In this document: positions 44,578 to 57,548 of the stretch, piece by piece | How positions within the stretch are numbered: position 1 is the stretch's first letter | Layout: every line of letters begins with the position of its first letter | Assembly (NCBI GenBank): GCA_946811185.2 | Contig: OX328106.1 | Location: 9,528,777-9,592,776 of the forward strand | Reading direction: 5' to 3' | DNA length: 64,000 nucleotides | From: Hippopus hippopus | Lineage: Eukaryota > Mollusca > Bivalvia > Cardiida > Cardiidae | Translations under genes and position numbers: made by a program | The notes under the pieces: generated by a model | Told to the model about the DNA's origin: nothing | The model's input: the letters and a program-made list of their open reading frames with translations, nothing else | Databases searched by the model: none

Positions 44578-45905
44578 AAGACAGGAATTGCAACAGACAC
44601 CTTGGCCAAGAATAATCTTGACAATCTGTTATGAATGTTCGTGTTACCAGGAGACCGGGGTGTCGTACTGAATGTTCTTCAAAGAAGTATCGAACATGCA
44701 GACTTATACAATCCCACCTTTGAAGCGAAGATGTTTACGTTTAGACTTGGGGAAAAGTGCAGATCTGTTTTGTCATCCAGAGATTTATCGAATATTTGTC
44801 TTTATCCACAGAATGTGCGTTTCCTACAGATGTATTCCGACATGCCACATCGTCGTCCTCGTACGGTGGTCCATCCGGTATTCAGGATCCGTGATTGTTG
44901 TAGACGGTATTTATCGTGAAATGAATAGACAAATTAAAAGCAGACGCTACACAATACATAAGCGAAGTACGGAACAATTTTAATCAGATGAGAGCAGGGG
45001 TGTGCCGTTTGGAGTTCGTAGTTTGCTTACCCGATTGTCTTTGTTGTGTTGAAGGCAAAGAACTAATAAACCAAAGCAATGTTTATGCATTGTTACAAGA
45101 GCACGCAATGCTAGCACCTTTTGATAACTCGGGAAACGTTGTTGGTTGTATCAGAGAAGTTGGTCTCTACCTTTGCGATAGACTTATGGATATATATAGA
45201 ACAGCCCATTTTGCAATCAGTCAAGGACTTATTCGGTGAATTTAGGAATTGGACTTTCGTCCCCCTCTCGCTCATTAACAGATCAAAATGGTTTTCTTTG
45301 TTTGGAGGATAGTTCATCGTGCTGTCTTAATGAAACTTCATCTCCTCCATTGAGTATCTACACACAGAATGTGACAGTGCAAGGACAAATTAAGAGATTG
45401 TTTGGGCCATACAACTACATCAATTCTAGTCAGGTCGTGTCCGGAGGGCGCAATAATCATGTGTCTTCTAGAGGATTTGTATTCGACCGGAAATGTGTTT
45501 TTGCGTTTTCCCGACTTTTTGTTGTCGATGAAGAAAGCTTCTGGAAATCAAAATTAAAGAATTGTTGGAGGAATAAATTCGAAGGACCTTGATGGAAAGA
45601 TTGTTGGTTGCAAGAAATACAAGTGGCCAATAGTATTTGGATGTATAAAGAGCATGTTAAAAGGAGACACGAAAAGGCTAGTGACCATGTGCATCGAAGG
45701 AATACGTTCTTCTGATCTTGGATTTTTCCCTGCAGTTCGATTCTTTGATCAAAATAGGAATTGGAGTTATACCTATGGAGTGTGGGTTTTGATGGACGGA
45801 GAATCTGGTCAAGGGACATTCGAGAACGAGGCGAACAGCCTTCATGGATTGCTATTGCTGGAGTTAGAACGATAGAAGATATGTCACACGAGCCACTATC
45901 AAAAT
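44578..45905 (+). other. Phase-switching coding block (units 7/8)
   Basis: As 5730-7057: open stretches 44635-44919, 44988-45239, 45236-45592 and 45654-45875. Confidence 0.45.
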
Positions 45906-46541
45906 ATGGTGTTTCCATGGCTTAAAGATGTACTTGAGAAGATAGCAGAGAAGAAACTGGGCCAGAATGAGAAGGTGTTAGTACTAACCTTTGTCAGTAG
46001 TGTAGCTTTGATTATGAATGGGAAATATGTAGACTACAATAACATCAGTAGGTTGGAACCAAAGCTACCCATTACACAGTTCACACTTCGATTGCTTGAG
46101 GTCCAGTGTAAGTTTAGACTTGGTAATGTGAATACCATTCGACTGCTAAAGTTGCACCCATCAATTCCCCACAAACTGACACAGGTCGAGAAGAACAAAA
46201 GACAGAAGGTGGACCAAGAAACTGTTCAACAAAGGGAAAGTACCCGGGAAATGATCAGAGACGATAACGAACTGGTAGGACTAGAAACGATAGCCGAAGA
46301 AACAGAAAATGTGGGTAATTCAAAGATAGGAAAGAGCAGACATGTACCCACTAATGCATGTATAATCAAATCAGCCTGGAGTGAAGGCGAAGTGGAAATA
46401 TTGAAAGAAGTAATGGGTCAAAAGAAAGGAGGTCGAGTTGAGAGGTACAGGTTGTATCAGAATATGTGTCAGGAAAAGGGTATACCCGATACGTCGGAAA
46501 AGGCTTTTATTGTCAAGATGAACAGATTTGAAAAACAATAG
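45906..46541 (+). CDS. 211-aa Myb/SANT-like protein (unit 8)
   Basis: Majority protein version; see 548-1183. Confidence 0.55.
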   Translation: MVFPWLKDVLEKIAEKKLGQNEKVLVLTFVSSVALIMNGKYVDYNNISRLEPKLPITQFTLRLLEVQCKFRLGNVNTIRLLKLHPSIPHKLTQVEKNKRQKVDQETVQQRESTREMIRDDNELVGLETIAEETENVGNSKIGKSRHVPTNACIIKSAWSEGEVEILKEVMGQKKGGRVERYRLYQNMCQEKGIPDTSEKAFIVKMNRFEKQ

Positions 46542-46608
46542 AAGTAATCGTACTGAATTAATGATTTAATAGAATTTGCGTTGAGGTACTGAAAAGAGTA
46601 GAAACAAT

Positions 46609-47273
46609 GAGCCTCTGACCTCAAAGAATAGTGAGTCTCTGACCTCAAAGACACTCAGATTAAGAATTGTGATAGTGAGTCTCTGAACTCAAAGACACTC
46701 AGATAGAGTAGTGATAGGGAACCTCTGAGCTGAAAGACACTTAGATTAACAAAAGTGATAGTGAGCCTCTGACCTCATAGACACTCAGATTAAGAATAGT
46801 GAGCCTCTGACCTCAAAAACACTCAGAATAAGAATAGTGAGCCTCTGACCTCAAAGAAACACAGATAAAGAATAGTGATAGTGAACCTCTAAGCTGAAAG
46901 ACACTCAGATTAACAAAAGTGATAGTGAGCCTCTGACCTCATAGACACTCAGAATAAGAATAGTGAGCCTCTGACCTCAAAGACACTCAAATTAAGAATA
47001 ATGAGCCTCTGACCTCAAAGAAACACAGATAAAGAATAGTGATAGTGAACCTCTAAGCTGAAAGACACTCAGATTAACAAAAGTGATAGTGAGCCTCTGA
47101 CCTCATAGACACTCAGATTAGGAATAGTGAGCCTCTGACCTCAAAAACACTCAGAATAAGAATAGTGAGCCTCTGACCTCAAAGACACTCAAATTAAGAA
47201 TAGTGAAGCTCTGACCTCAAAGACACTCAATTAGGAATTGTGATAGTGAACCACTGAACTCAAAGACACTCAT
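46609..47273 (+). repeat. Minisatellite, 665 bp, one subunit fewer (unit 8)
   Basis: Same missing subunit as unit 7, which points to a shared event or local homogenisation of the two neighbours. Confidence 0.95.
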
Positions 47274-49353
47274 ACTACATCGAGTTCGAGGCAATTAATT
47301 GAAAGGCCTATTACAACATAAAAGCCAAACCTAGCGACAATGAGTCGGGTGGCGCCCGATGAAACCCCTGCCCATGAGCAGCTAATATGTTTAAAAACTG
47401 GGGGACTAGGTGCCAGGCGTAAATCATTACGAGAGTTCAAAATTAAATTTTGAAAGCACTATTTTATTTTCTGCAATAAAATATAGACCCTTAAACAGAC
47501 GATGTTTGCCGAAAGCATTCTATATATACATTAAAAACACCGTTCTTAGTTATGGATTGTTCGCTTGTAGCTCGTCTCAATCTGCACCGATTGATCTGAT
47601 CCTTATGTTAGTTTATAGAAGACATCCTGGGCTTCATTGCAGGCACCTCATTTTTTTTTTTTCTGCCATAAATTGTGACGTCGTAATAGAAGATGTTCCT
47701 CTGAGGAATCAAGAGTTTTTTAAAGAAAAACTTAGAAATTTAAGGACTACCGGACTGTAGAACAGCTCATGCTGCGCTGGTCGAGCCGATCTTGGGTCAT
47801 ATTAAAGAGCTCCTTCGGGTCTACATGTTGGTTTCATCTGTTGAATTCTTACGATACATGCAGACGTGAATACGGACGATGTTTGTGTAAAGAAATCAGG
47901 GAAATAACAAAATCTTCTGGAAATCGCCATAGATGAATTGCAGCTCATCTTACTTGCGGTTGCAATTATTTTAAGAATTAGCCAATGTTATCCAAACTTA
48001 TAGCCCACAGTGTGCCCTTTATTTTGAGACTAAAATTGGCTCAATCAGTGAAGTCTGAGATGAGCTACAGGCTGTTAATCCGTAAAAGTTCTATAATTTT
48101 TCTTTGAAATACAGGAATTCGTCTAGAAACATCGTCTTTTATGGCGTCTGTATTTATTGTAGAAACATAAAGACAGTGTGTAACTTGTAGCCATGAATGT
48201 CCCCTTTTAAATAAGACCATGATCGACTAAGTGGGTGCAGATTGTGATGAGCTACAATAGAGCAATCAATAACAAATAAAAGCTTTTTTACCGCGTAAGA
48301 AGAAATCTGGAAAATTATTGATTTTCTTTGTAATATCTCCGGTCCTCCTTGACAGAAATATACCGTGTTTGGTATCGTTGGAAAGCATTTTTAATCCTCT
48401 ATAACCCGCAACATAAATGAATTGTAAGAGCTGCTTTATAACGAAAATCTCGACGTCATTACAGACTGTGAAGTATACATTACCAAAGAAATTGTGCTAC
48501 TGATGGTTTTTATTCTCTTTCTTCATGCATTGTCTGTCCGTAAATCACTTTGATTGCTCACCTCAAATAGAGGACTCGCTGACCTCATGTACTGGCCATG
48601 GCTAATTAGGGTTAGGGTTGGGTAAAGGCTTATGTTTAAGGATAGGGTTAGGTTTTAGGCTTAGGTTTACAATCATAGTGCGACAGGGTCACTGAGATCA
48701 GTTGGGAGAATCCGACTTTTGAACACTATCTACAATCTATTAAGTTCACGGAGCGGACAGGGTCCCAAAAAGTCTCGGTGTTCCTAGACTCAATGATGAG
48801 TTTCCCTCAGATTGGTTTCAAAGATTATGGTGGGGGGAATTTTTATCTCAGGTTACTGTTAAGATATTCTCTTTCTTCATGCATTGTTTATCTGTATATC
48901 ACTTTGATTCCTCTCCCCAAATAGAGGACTCGCTGACCTTATGTACTAACCATGGTTAATTAAGGTTAGCTTAGGGCTTATGGTTAGGGTTAGGTTTCGG
49001 GTTTAGGGTTAGGGTTAGGGTTTAGGCTTAAAACGATGTATGAGACACTTGAGATGAGACAAAATGAATATGATTGGCTGCCGAAGTCACGTGTCAGAAA
49101 AACTTTACCTCTACCCTGTCCCTGTCCTTTGCCCTTACCCTAATCTTCAAGATGCGTTGGTGACATGTGCAAAATATTAGTGGGCAAACCCACGTGGCCA
49201 TTTAGTCGCCATTTTGTAAAACTGTGGAATATTTCAAGAAAATAATACGATAATGGAATGCTTTGACTGATAATCGTGTTTTTTTTTTTTTTTTTTTTCA
49301 TGTTTGAGACATAGTTACTGTTCAGTTGTTCATTTTGGAAATAGGACTTGAAG
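47274..49353. other. Spacer, telomere-like cassette and promoter region (unit 8)
   Basis: Homologue of 1954-4035: cassette 48511-49030, candidate promoter 49073-49216. Private changes flank the first T run (CCTCAT before it, CTGCCAT after it). No gene seen. Confidence 0.8.
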
Positions 49354-50509
49354 GTGAGAAGTATTTTTCTTCTTTTATTTAAACTTTTCCTCTTCTGTTT
49401 GTGCAATGACTACATATTTACAGCACCGACCTAAGCATCCGGCATAGTTGATGTTGTAATAGCCTAGGTAATTATCAATCTTTAAATGTTTCCACACCAT
49501 TGATTTAGTCATTGTCACTACCACTTCCCCTGCTCCGTGCTCTTTCCCTGACAATTCCCCTGTCCCTTCCCTCCCCCATCCCATTCCATGCCCCTTCTCC
49601 TGTCTCTACCTTTGCTCCTCCCCTTCCCCTGTCCCATTCCTTCCCCTTCACTCGCCTTCCCCAAGTGTTCCCCTGCCTTCCACCGCCTTCCATAAGTGTT
49701 CCACTGCCTTCCCCCGCCTTCCCCAAGTCACTTTATTTTATTTTATTTCATTTTTTTTTTTTTTTTTTTTGCCTTTCCCTGCCTTCCCCAAGTGTTCCCC
49801 TGCCTTTCCCTTTCTTCCCCAAGCAAATGTTTGCCTTCCCCCGCCTACCCCGAGTGTTACCCTGCCTTCCCCGCCTTCTCCAAGTCATTTGTTGCCTTCC
49901 TCCGCCTTCCCCAAGTGTTCCTCTGCCTTGTTCCGCTTTCCCCAAGTCATTTCTTGACTTCCCCGCCCTCCCAAAGTCAACTATTGCCTCCCCCTTCTTC
50001 CCCAAGTGTTCCCCTGCCTTCCCCTATTCCACTTTTGCCTTCCCCAAGTGGAAAAATTCCCCCGTCCTTTCCCCTGTCCCTGACCTGTCGCTGTCTTTTT
50101 CCCTTCCCCTGTAACTGTGTCTTCCTTTGCCCCTGACCCTGTCTCTTCCTCTTCCCCTTCCCCTGACCTTGTCTCTTCCCTTACCTCTGACCCTGTCGCT
50201 TCCCTTGCACCTTGACCCTGTCCCTTTCCCTGGCCCTGCCAATTGTTCTGCATTGTTCTCCTGCCTTCTGCAAAGCTTAACAAATTGGTTGTTTTTAATT
50301 TCTCTACCACCAAAATGTTCACATGCCTTTTTTTTAACTTTTCCAATCATTCCTCTGTCTCAACAAGCTGCTCTTGTTTTTTCCTTGCCTACTCTCGCAT
50401 TCTTTAACTTTCCCAATGCCTTATCCATATGTTCCTCTATTTTCTCTTGCATTCCCGAAACATCATCAACTTTCCCGTGTGTACCTAAGCAATAGTATAT
50501 ATATTTCAG
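49354..50509 (+). other. Presumed 5' UTR intron with pyrimidine tract (unit 8)
   Basis: Same splice-like sites; pyrimidine tract 49519-50476. One CCCCTT hexamer is missing near 49627, and a C-to-G change (TGTCGCTTCC) lies near 50198. Confidence 0.4.
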
Positions 50510-50512
50510 AAG

Positions 50513-51040
50513 ATGGCCTCTGAAAACGACAGTGATGAGGAAGAGTTCTTGTTGACTGACACAGCTTTAGAAAATGCTGAAAATTTTAAAGCTGCCTGGA
50601 ATGGAGACGTAGGTTTCCTTAAGCGAGACAAGTATATAGTAGTGAGAGGATCAACAATTGGTAAAGACGAGGATTGCGGTATTAATTTAATGCCTGATAT
50701 TGACGGAATTAGTATTTTGTGGAAGGACATTGGAAAGGGATTGGAAATAAGTTACACGCATCTAAACTTGTCACCTAGATATAGTTATGAATTAAAGCCC
50801 ATTTATTCAGTTGTTAAGAAACATTTGAAACTGACAGATTATGACGATATTGGTATAGCTAATTTGAAATACAGTGTTGGGTATCAAGTGATGTATAGTG
50901 AAGGTTGGGACACATGGCTCATGTTTCTGCCAAAGCAAAAGCGGAATAGTCCAGACTACACGAGGTTGCTTTGCAACATGACAGAACGCAATATTGAAAT
51001 TATTCGAGTAGAATTCCAGAATGGACTGAAAGAATTATAG
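50513..51040 (+). CDS. 175-aa unknown protein (unit 8)
   Basis: Identical predicted protein to 5202-5729. Confidence 0.55.
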   Translation: MASENDSDEEEFLLTDTALENAENFKAAWNGDVGFLKRDKYIVVRGSTIGKDEDCGINLMPDIDGISILWKDIGKGLEISYTHLNLSPRYSYELKPIYSVVKKHLKLTDYDDIGIANLKYSVGYQVMYSEGWDTWLMFLPKQKRNSPDYTRLLCNMTERNIEIIRVEFQNGLKEL

Positions 51041-52368
51041 AAGACAGGAATTGCAACAGACACCTTGGCCAAGAATAATCTTGACAATCTGTTATGAATG
51101 TTCGTGTTACCAGGAGACCGGGGTGTCGTACTGAATGTTCTTCAAAGAAGTATCGAACATGCAGACTTATACAATCCCACCTTTGAAGCGAAGATGTTTA
51201 CGTTTAGACTTGGGGAAAAGTGCAGATCTGTTTTGTCATCCAGAGATTTATCGAATATTTGTCTTTATCCACAGAATGTGCGTTTCCTACAGATGTATTC
51301 CGACATGCCACATCGTCGTCCTCGTACGGTGGTCCATCCGGTATTCAGGATCCGTGATTGTTGTAGACGGTATTTATCGTGAAATGAATAGACAAATTAA
51401 AAGCAGACGCTACACAATACATAAGCGAAGTACGGAACAATTTTAATCAGATGAGAGCAGGGGTGTGCCGTTTGGAGTTCGTAGTTTGCTTACCCGATTG
51501 TCTTTGTTGTGTTGAAGGCAAAGAACTAATAAACCAAAGCAATGTTTATGCATTGTTACAAGAGCACGCAATGCTAGCACCTTTTGATAACTCGGGAAAC
51601 GTTGTTGGTTGTATCAGAGAAGTTGGTCTCTACCTTTGCGATAGACTTATGGATATATATAGAACAGCCCATTTTGCAATCAGTCAAGGACTTATTCGGT
51701 GAATTTAGGAATTGGACTTTCGTCCCCCTCTCGCTCATTAACAGATCAAAATGGTTTTCTTTGTTTGGAGGATAGTTCATCGTGCTGTCTTAATGAAACT
51801 TCATCTCCTCCATTGAGTATCTACACACAGAATGTGACAGTGCAAGGACAAATTAAGAGATTGTTTGGGCCATACAACTACATCAATTCTAGTCAGGTCG
51901 TGTCCGGAGGGCGCAATAATCATGTGTCTTCTAGAGGATTTGTATTCGACCGGAAATGTGTTTTTGCGTTTTCCCGACTTTTTGTTGTCGATGAAGAAAG
52001 CTTCTGGAAATCAAAATTAAAGAATTGTTGGAGGAATAAATTCGAAGGACCTTGATGGAAAGATTGTTGGTTGCAAGAAATACAAGTGGCCAATAGTATT
52101 TGGATGTATAAAGAGCATGTTAAAAGGAGACACGAAAAGGCTAGTGACCATGTGCATCGAAGGAATACGTTCTTCTGATCTTGGATTTTTCCCTGCAGTT
52201 CGATTCTTTGATCAAAATAGGAATTGGAGTTATACCTATGGAGTGTGGGTTTTGATGGACGGAGAATCTGGTCAAGGGACATTCGAGAACGAGGCGAACA
52301 GCCTTCATGGATTGCTATTGCTGGAGTTAGAACGATAGAAGATATGTCACACGAGCCACTATCAAAAT
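51041..52368 (+). other. Phase-switching coding block (units 8/9)
   Basis: As 5730-7057: open stretches 51098-51382, 51451-51702, 51699-52055 and 52117-52338. Confidence 0.45.
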
Positions 52369-53004
52369 ATGGTGTTTCCATGGCTTAAAGATGTACTTGA
52401 GAAGATAGCAGAGAAGAAACTGGGCCAGAATGAGAAGGTGTTAGTACTAACCTTTGTCAGTAGTGTAGCTTTGATTATGAATGGGAAATATGTAGACTAC
52501 AATAACATCAGTAGGTTGGAACCAAAGCTACCCATTACACAGTTCACACTTCGATTGCTTGAGGTCCAGTGTAAGTTTAGACTTGGTAATGTGAATACCA
52601 TTCGACTGCTAAAGTTGCACCCATCAATTCCCCACAAACTGACACAGGTCGAGAAGAACAAAAGACAGAAGGTGGACCAAGAAACTGTTCAACAAAGGGA
52701 AAGTACCCGGGAAATGATCAGAGACGATAACGAACTGGTAGGACTAGAAACGATAGCCGAAGAAACAGAAAATGTGGGTAATTCAAAGATAGGAAAGAGC
52801 AGACATGTACCCACTAATGCATGTATAATCAAATCAGCCTGGAGTGAAGGCGAAGTGGAAATATTGAAAGAAGTAATGGGTCAAAAGAAAGGAGGTCGAG
52901 TTGAGAGGTACAGGTTGTATCAGAATATGTGTCAGGAAAAGGGTATACCCGATACGTCGGAAAAGGCTTTTATTGTCAAGATGAACAGATTTGAAAAACA
53001 ATAG
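52369..53004 (+). CDS. 211-aa Myb/SANT-like protein (unit 9)
   Basis: Majority protein version; see 548-1183. Confidence 0.55.
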   Translation: MVFPWLKDVLEKIAEKKLGQNEKVLVLTFVSSVALIMNGKYVDYNNISRLEPKLPITQFTLRLLEVQCKFRLGNVNTIRLLKLHPSIPHKLTQVEKNKRQKVDQETVQQRESTREMIRDDNELVGLETIAEETENVGNSKIGKSRHVPTNACIIKSAWSEGEVEILKEVMGQKKGGRVERYRLYQNMCQEKGIPDTSEKAFIVKMNRFEKQ

Positions 53005-53071
53005 AAGTAATCGTACTGAATTAATGATTTAATAGAATTTGCGTTGAGGTACTGAAAAGAGTAGAAACAAT

Positions 53072-53776
53072 GAGCCTCTGACCTCAAAGAATAGTGAGTC
53101 TCTGACCTCAAAGACACTCAGATTAAGAATTGTGATAGTGAGTCTCTGAACTCAAAGACACTCAGATAGAGTTAGTGATAGGGAACCTCTGAGCTGAAAG
53201 ACACTCAGATTAACAAAAGTGATAGTGAGCCTCTGACCTCATAGACACTCAGATTAAGAATAGTGAGCCTCTGACCTCAAAAACACTCAGAATAAGAATA
53301 GTGAGCCTCTGACCTCAAAGACACTCAAATTAAGAATAATGAGCCTCTGACCTCAAAGAAACACAGATAAAGAATAGTGATAGTGAACCTCTAAGCTGAA
53401 AGACACTCAGATTAACAAAAGTGATAGTGAGCCTCTGACCTCATAGACACTCAGATTAAGAATAGTGAGCCTCTGACCTCAAAAACACTCAGAATAAGAA
53501 TAATGAGCCTCTGACCTCAAAGAAACACAGATAAAGAATAGTGATAGTGAACCTCTGAGCTGAAAGACACTCAGATTAACAAAAGTGATAGTGAGCCTCT
53601 GACCTCATAGACACTCAGATTAAGAATAGTGAGCCTCTGACCTCAAAAACACTCAGAATAAGAATAGTGAGCCTCTGACCTCAAAGACACTCAAATTAAG
53701 AATAGTGAAGCTCTGACCTCAAAGACACTCAGATTAGGAATTGTGATAGTGAACCACTGAACTCAAAGACACTCAT
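53072..53776 (+). repeat. Minisatellite, 705 bp (unit 9)
   Basis: Full length, but with a different subunit order in the middle (an AATAATGAGC junction directly before an AAACACAG subunit, and a GAACCTCTGAGCTG form near 53549). It has the unit 3/6/9 variants near 53172 and 53203. Confidence 0.95.
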
Positions 53777-55858
53777 ACTACATCGAGTTCGAGGCAATTA
53801 ATTGAAAGGCCTATTACAACATAAAAGCCAAACCTAGCGACAATGAGTCGGGTGGCGCCCGATGAAACCCCTGCCCATGAGCAGCTAATATGTTTAAAAA
53901 CTGGGGGACTAGGTGCCAGGCGTAAATCATTACGAGAGTTCAAAATTAAATTTTGAAAGCACTATTTTATTTTCTGCAATAAAATATAGACCCTTAAACA
54001 GACGATGTTTGCCGAAAGCATTCTATATATACATTAAAAACACCGTTCTTAGTTATGGATTGTTCGCTTGTAGCTCGTCTCAATCTGCACCGATTGATCT
54101 GATCCTTATGTTAGTTTATAGAAGACATCCTGGGCTTCATTGCAGGCACCTCAATTTTTTTTTTTTCTGCTATAAATTGTGACGTCGTAATAGAAGATGT
54201 TCCTCTGAGGAATCAAGAGTTTTTTAAAGAAAAACTTAGAAATTTAAGGACTACCGGACTGTAGAACAGCTCATGCTGCGCTGGTCGAGCCGATCTTGGG
54301 TCATATTAAAGAGCTCCTTCGGGTCTACATGTTGGTTTCATCTGTTGAATTCTTACGATACATGCAGACGCGAATACGGACGATGTTTGTGTAAAGAAAT
54401 CAGGGAAATAACAAAATCTTCTGGAAATCGCCATAGATGAATTGCAGCTCATCTTACTTGCGGTTGCAATTATTTTAAGAATTAGCCAATGTTATCCAAA
54501 CTTATAGCCCACAGTGTGCCCTTTATTTTGAGACTAAAATTGGCTCAATCAGTGAAGTCTGAGATGAGCTACAGGCTGTTAATCCGTAAAAGTTCTATAA
54601 TTTTTCTTTGAAATACAGGAATTCGTCTAGAAACATCGTCTTTTATGGCGTCTGTATTTATTGTAGAAACATAAAGACAGTGTGTAACTTGTAGCCATGA
54701 ATGTCCCCTTTTAAATAAGACCATGATCGACTAAGTGGGTGCAGATTGTGATGAGCTACAATAGAGCAATCAATAACAAATAAAAGCTTTTTTACCGCGT
54801 AAGAAGAAATCTGGAAAATTATTGATTTTCTTTGTAATATCTCCGGTCCTCCTTGACAGAAATATACCGTGTTTGGTATCGTTGGAAAGCATTTTTAATC
54901 CTCTATAACCCGCAACATAAATGAATTGTAAGAGCTGCTTTATAACGAAAATCTCGACGTCATTACAGACTGTGAAGTATACATTACCAAAGAAATTGTG
55001 CTACTGATGGTTTTTATTCTCTTTCTTCATGCATTGTCTGTCCGTAAATCACTTTGATTGCTCACCTCAAATAGAGGACTCGCTGACCTCATGTACTGGC
55101 CATGGCTAATTAGGGTTAGGGTTGGGTAAAGGCTTATGTTTAAGGATAGGGTTAGGTTTTAGGCTTAGGTTTACAATCATAGTGCGACAGGGTCACTGAG
55201 ATCAGTTGGGAGAATCCGACTTTTGAACACTATCTACAATCTATTAAGTTCACGGAGCGGACAGGGTCCCAAAAAGTCTCGGTGTTCCTAGACTCAATGA
55301 TGAGTTTCCCTCAGATTGGTTTCAAAGATTATGGTGGGGGGAATTTTTATCTCAGGTTACTGTTAAGATATTCTCTTTCTTCATGCATTGTTTATCTGTA
55401 TATCACTTTGATTCCTCTCCCCAAATAGAGGACTCGCTGACCTTATGTACTAACCATGGTTAATTAAGGTTAGCTTAGGGCTTATGGTTAGGGTTAGGTT
55501 TCGGGTTTAGGGTTAGGGTTAGGGTTTAGGCTTAAAACGATGTATGAGACACTTGAGATGAGACAAAATGAATATGATTGGCTGCCGAAGTCACGTGTCA
55601 GAAAAACTTTACCTCTACCCTGTCCCTGTCCTTTGCCCTTACCCTAATCTTCAAGATGCGTTGGTGACATGTGCAAAATATTAGTGGGCAAACCCACGTG
55701 GCCATTTAGTCGCCATTTTGTAAAACTGTGGAATATTTCAAGAAAATAATACGATAATGGAATGCTTTGACTGATAATCGTGTTTTTTTTTTTTTTTTTT
55801 TTTCATGTTTGAGACATAGTTACTGTTCAGTTGTTCATTTTGGAAATAGGACTTGAAG
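53777..55858. other. Spacer, telomere-like cassette and promoter region (unit 9)
   Basis: Homologue of 1954-4035: cassette 55015-55534, candidate promoter 55577-55720. No gene seen. Confidence 0.8.
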
Positions 55859-57017
55859 GTGAGAAGTATTTTTCTTCTTTTATTTAAACTTTTCCTCTTC
55901 TGTTTGTGCAATGACTACATATTTACAGCACCGACCTAAGCATCCGGCATAGTTGATGTTGTAATAGCCTAGGTAATTATCAATCTTTAAATGTTTCCAC
56001 ACCATTGATTTAGTCATTGTCACTACCACTTCCCCTGCTCCGTGCTCTTTCCCTGACAATTCCCCTGTCCCTTCCCTCCCCCATCCCATTCCATGCCCCT
56101 TCTCCTGTCTCTACCTTTGCTCCTCCCCTTCCCCTTCCCCTGTCCCATTCCTTCCCCTTCACTCGCCTTCCCCAAGTGTTCCCCTGCCTTCCACCGCCTT
56201 CCATAAGTGTTCCACTGCCTTCCCCCGCCTTCCCCAAGTCACTTTATTTTATTTTATTTCATTTTTTTTTTTTTTTTTGCCTTTCCCTGCCTTCCCCAAG
56301 TGTTCCCCTGCCTTTCCCTTTCTTCCCCAAGCAAATGTTTGCCTTCCCCCGCCTACCCCGAGTGTTACCCTGCCTTCCCCGCCTTCTCCAAGTCATTTGT
56401 TGCCTTCCTCCGCCTTCCCCAAGTGTTCCTCTGCCTTGTTCCGCTTTCCCCAAGTCATTTCTTGACTTCCCCGCCCTCCCAAAGTCAACTATTGCCTCCC
56501 CCTTCTTCCCCAAGTGTTCCCCTGCCTTCCCCTATTCCACTTTTGCCTTCCCCAAGTGGAAAAATTCCCCCGTCCTTTCCCCTGTCCCTGACCTGTCGCT
56601 GTCTTTTTCCCTTCCCCTGTAACTGTGTCTTCCTTTGCCCCTGACCCTGTCTCTTCCTCTTCCCCTTCCCCTGACCTTGTATCTTCCCTTACCTCTGACC
56701 CTGTCCCTTCCCTTGCACCTTGACCCTGTCCCTTTCCCTGGCCCTGCCAATTGTTCTGCATTGTTCTCCTGCCTTCTGCAAAGCTTAACAAATTGGTTGT
56801 TTTTAATTTCTCTACCACCAAAATGTTCACATGCCTTTTTTTTAACTTTTCCAATCATTCCTCTGTCTCAACAAGCTGCTCTTGTTTTTTCCTTGCCTAC
56901 TCTCGCATTCTTTAACTTTCCCAATGCCTTATCCATATGTTCCTCTATTTTCTCTTGCATTCCCGAAACATCATCAACTTTCCCGTGTGTACCTAAGCAA
57001 TAGTATATATATTTCAG
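55859..57017 (+). other. Presumed 5' UTR intron with pyrimidine tract (unit 9)
   Basis: Same splice-like sites; pyrimidine tract 56024-56984, with a private C-to-A (TTGTATCTTCC) near 56681. Confidence 0.4.
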
Positions 57018-57020
57018 AAG

Positions 57021-57548
57021 ATGGCCTCTGAAAACGACAGTGATGAGGAAGAGTTCTTGTTGACTGACACAGCTTTAGAAAATGCTGAAAATTTTAAAGC
57101 TGCCTGGAATGGAGACGTAGGTTTCCTTAAGCGAGACAAGTATATAGTAGTGAGAGGATCAACAATTGGTAAAGACGAGGATTGCGGTATTAATTTAATG
57201 CCTGATATTGACGGAATTAGTATTTTGTGGAAGGACATTGGAAAGGGATTGGAAATAAGTTACACGCATCTAAACTTGTCACCTAGATATAGTTATGAAT
57301 TAAAGCCCATTTATTCAGTTGTTAAGAAACATTTGAAACTGACAGATTATGACGATATTGGTATAGCTAATTTGAAATACAGTGTTGGGTATCAAGTGAT
57401 GTATAGTGAAGGTTGGGACACATGGCTCATGTTTCTGCCAAAGCAAAAGCGGAATAGTCCAGACTACACGAGGTTGCTTTGCAACATGACAGAACGCAAT
57501 ATTGAAATTATTCGAGTAGAATTCCAGAATGGACTGAAAGAATTATAG
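57021..57548 (+). CDS. 175-aa unknown protein (unit 9)
   Basis: Identical predicted protein to 5202-5729. Confidence 0.55.
   Translation: MASENDSDEEEFLLTDTALENAENFKAAWNGDVGFLKRDKYIVVRGSTIGKDEDCGINLMPDIDGISILWKDIGKGLEISYTHLNLSPRYSYELKPIYSVVKKHLKLTDYDDIGIANLKYSVGYQVMYSEGWDTWLMFLPKQKRNSPDYTRLLCNMTERNIEIIRVEFQNGLKEL

Larger units (their letters stand above)
38889..45358 (+). repeat. Macrosatellite unit 7 (6470 bp)
   Basis: Direct tandem copy and, with unit 1, one of the more diverged by eye. It has two amino-acid changes in the 211-codon ORF, GAATTAATC after its stop, and T-to-C changes near 42032 and 42927. Confidence 0.98.
45359..51821 (+). repeat. Macrosatellite unit 8 (6463 bp)
   Basis: Direct tandem copy. 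It shares the one-subunit minisatellite loss with neighbouring unit 7 and has a private 6-base loss in the pyrimidine tract. Confidence 0.98.
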
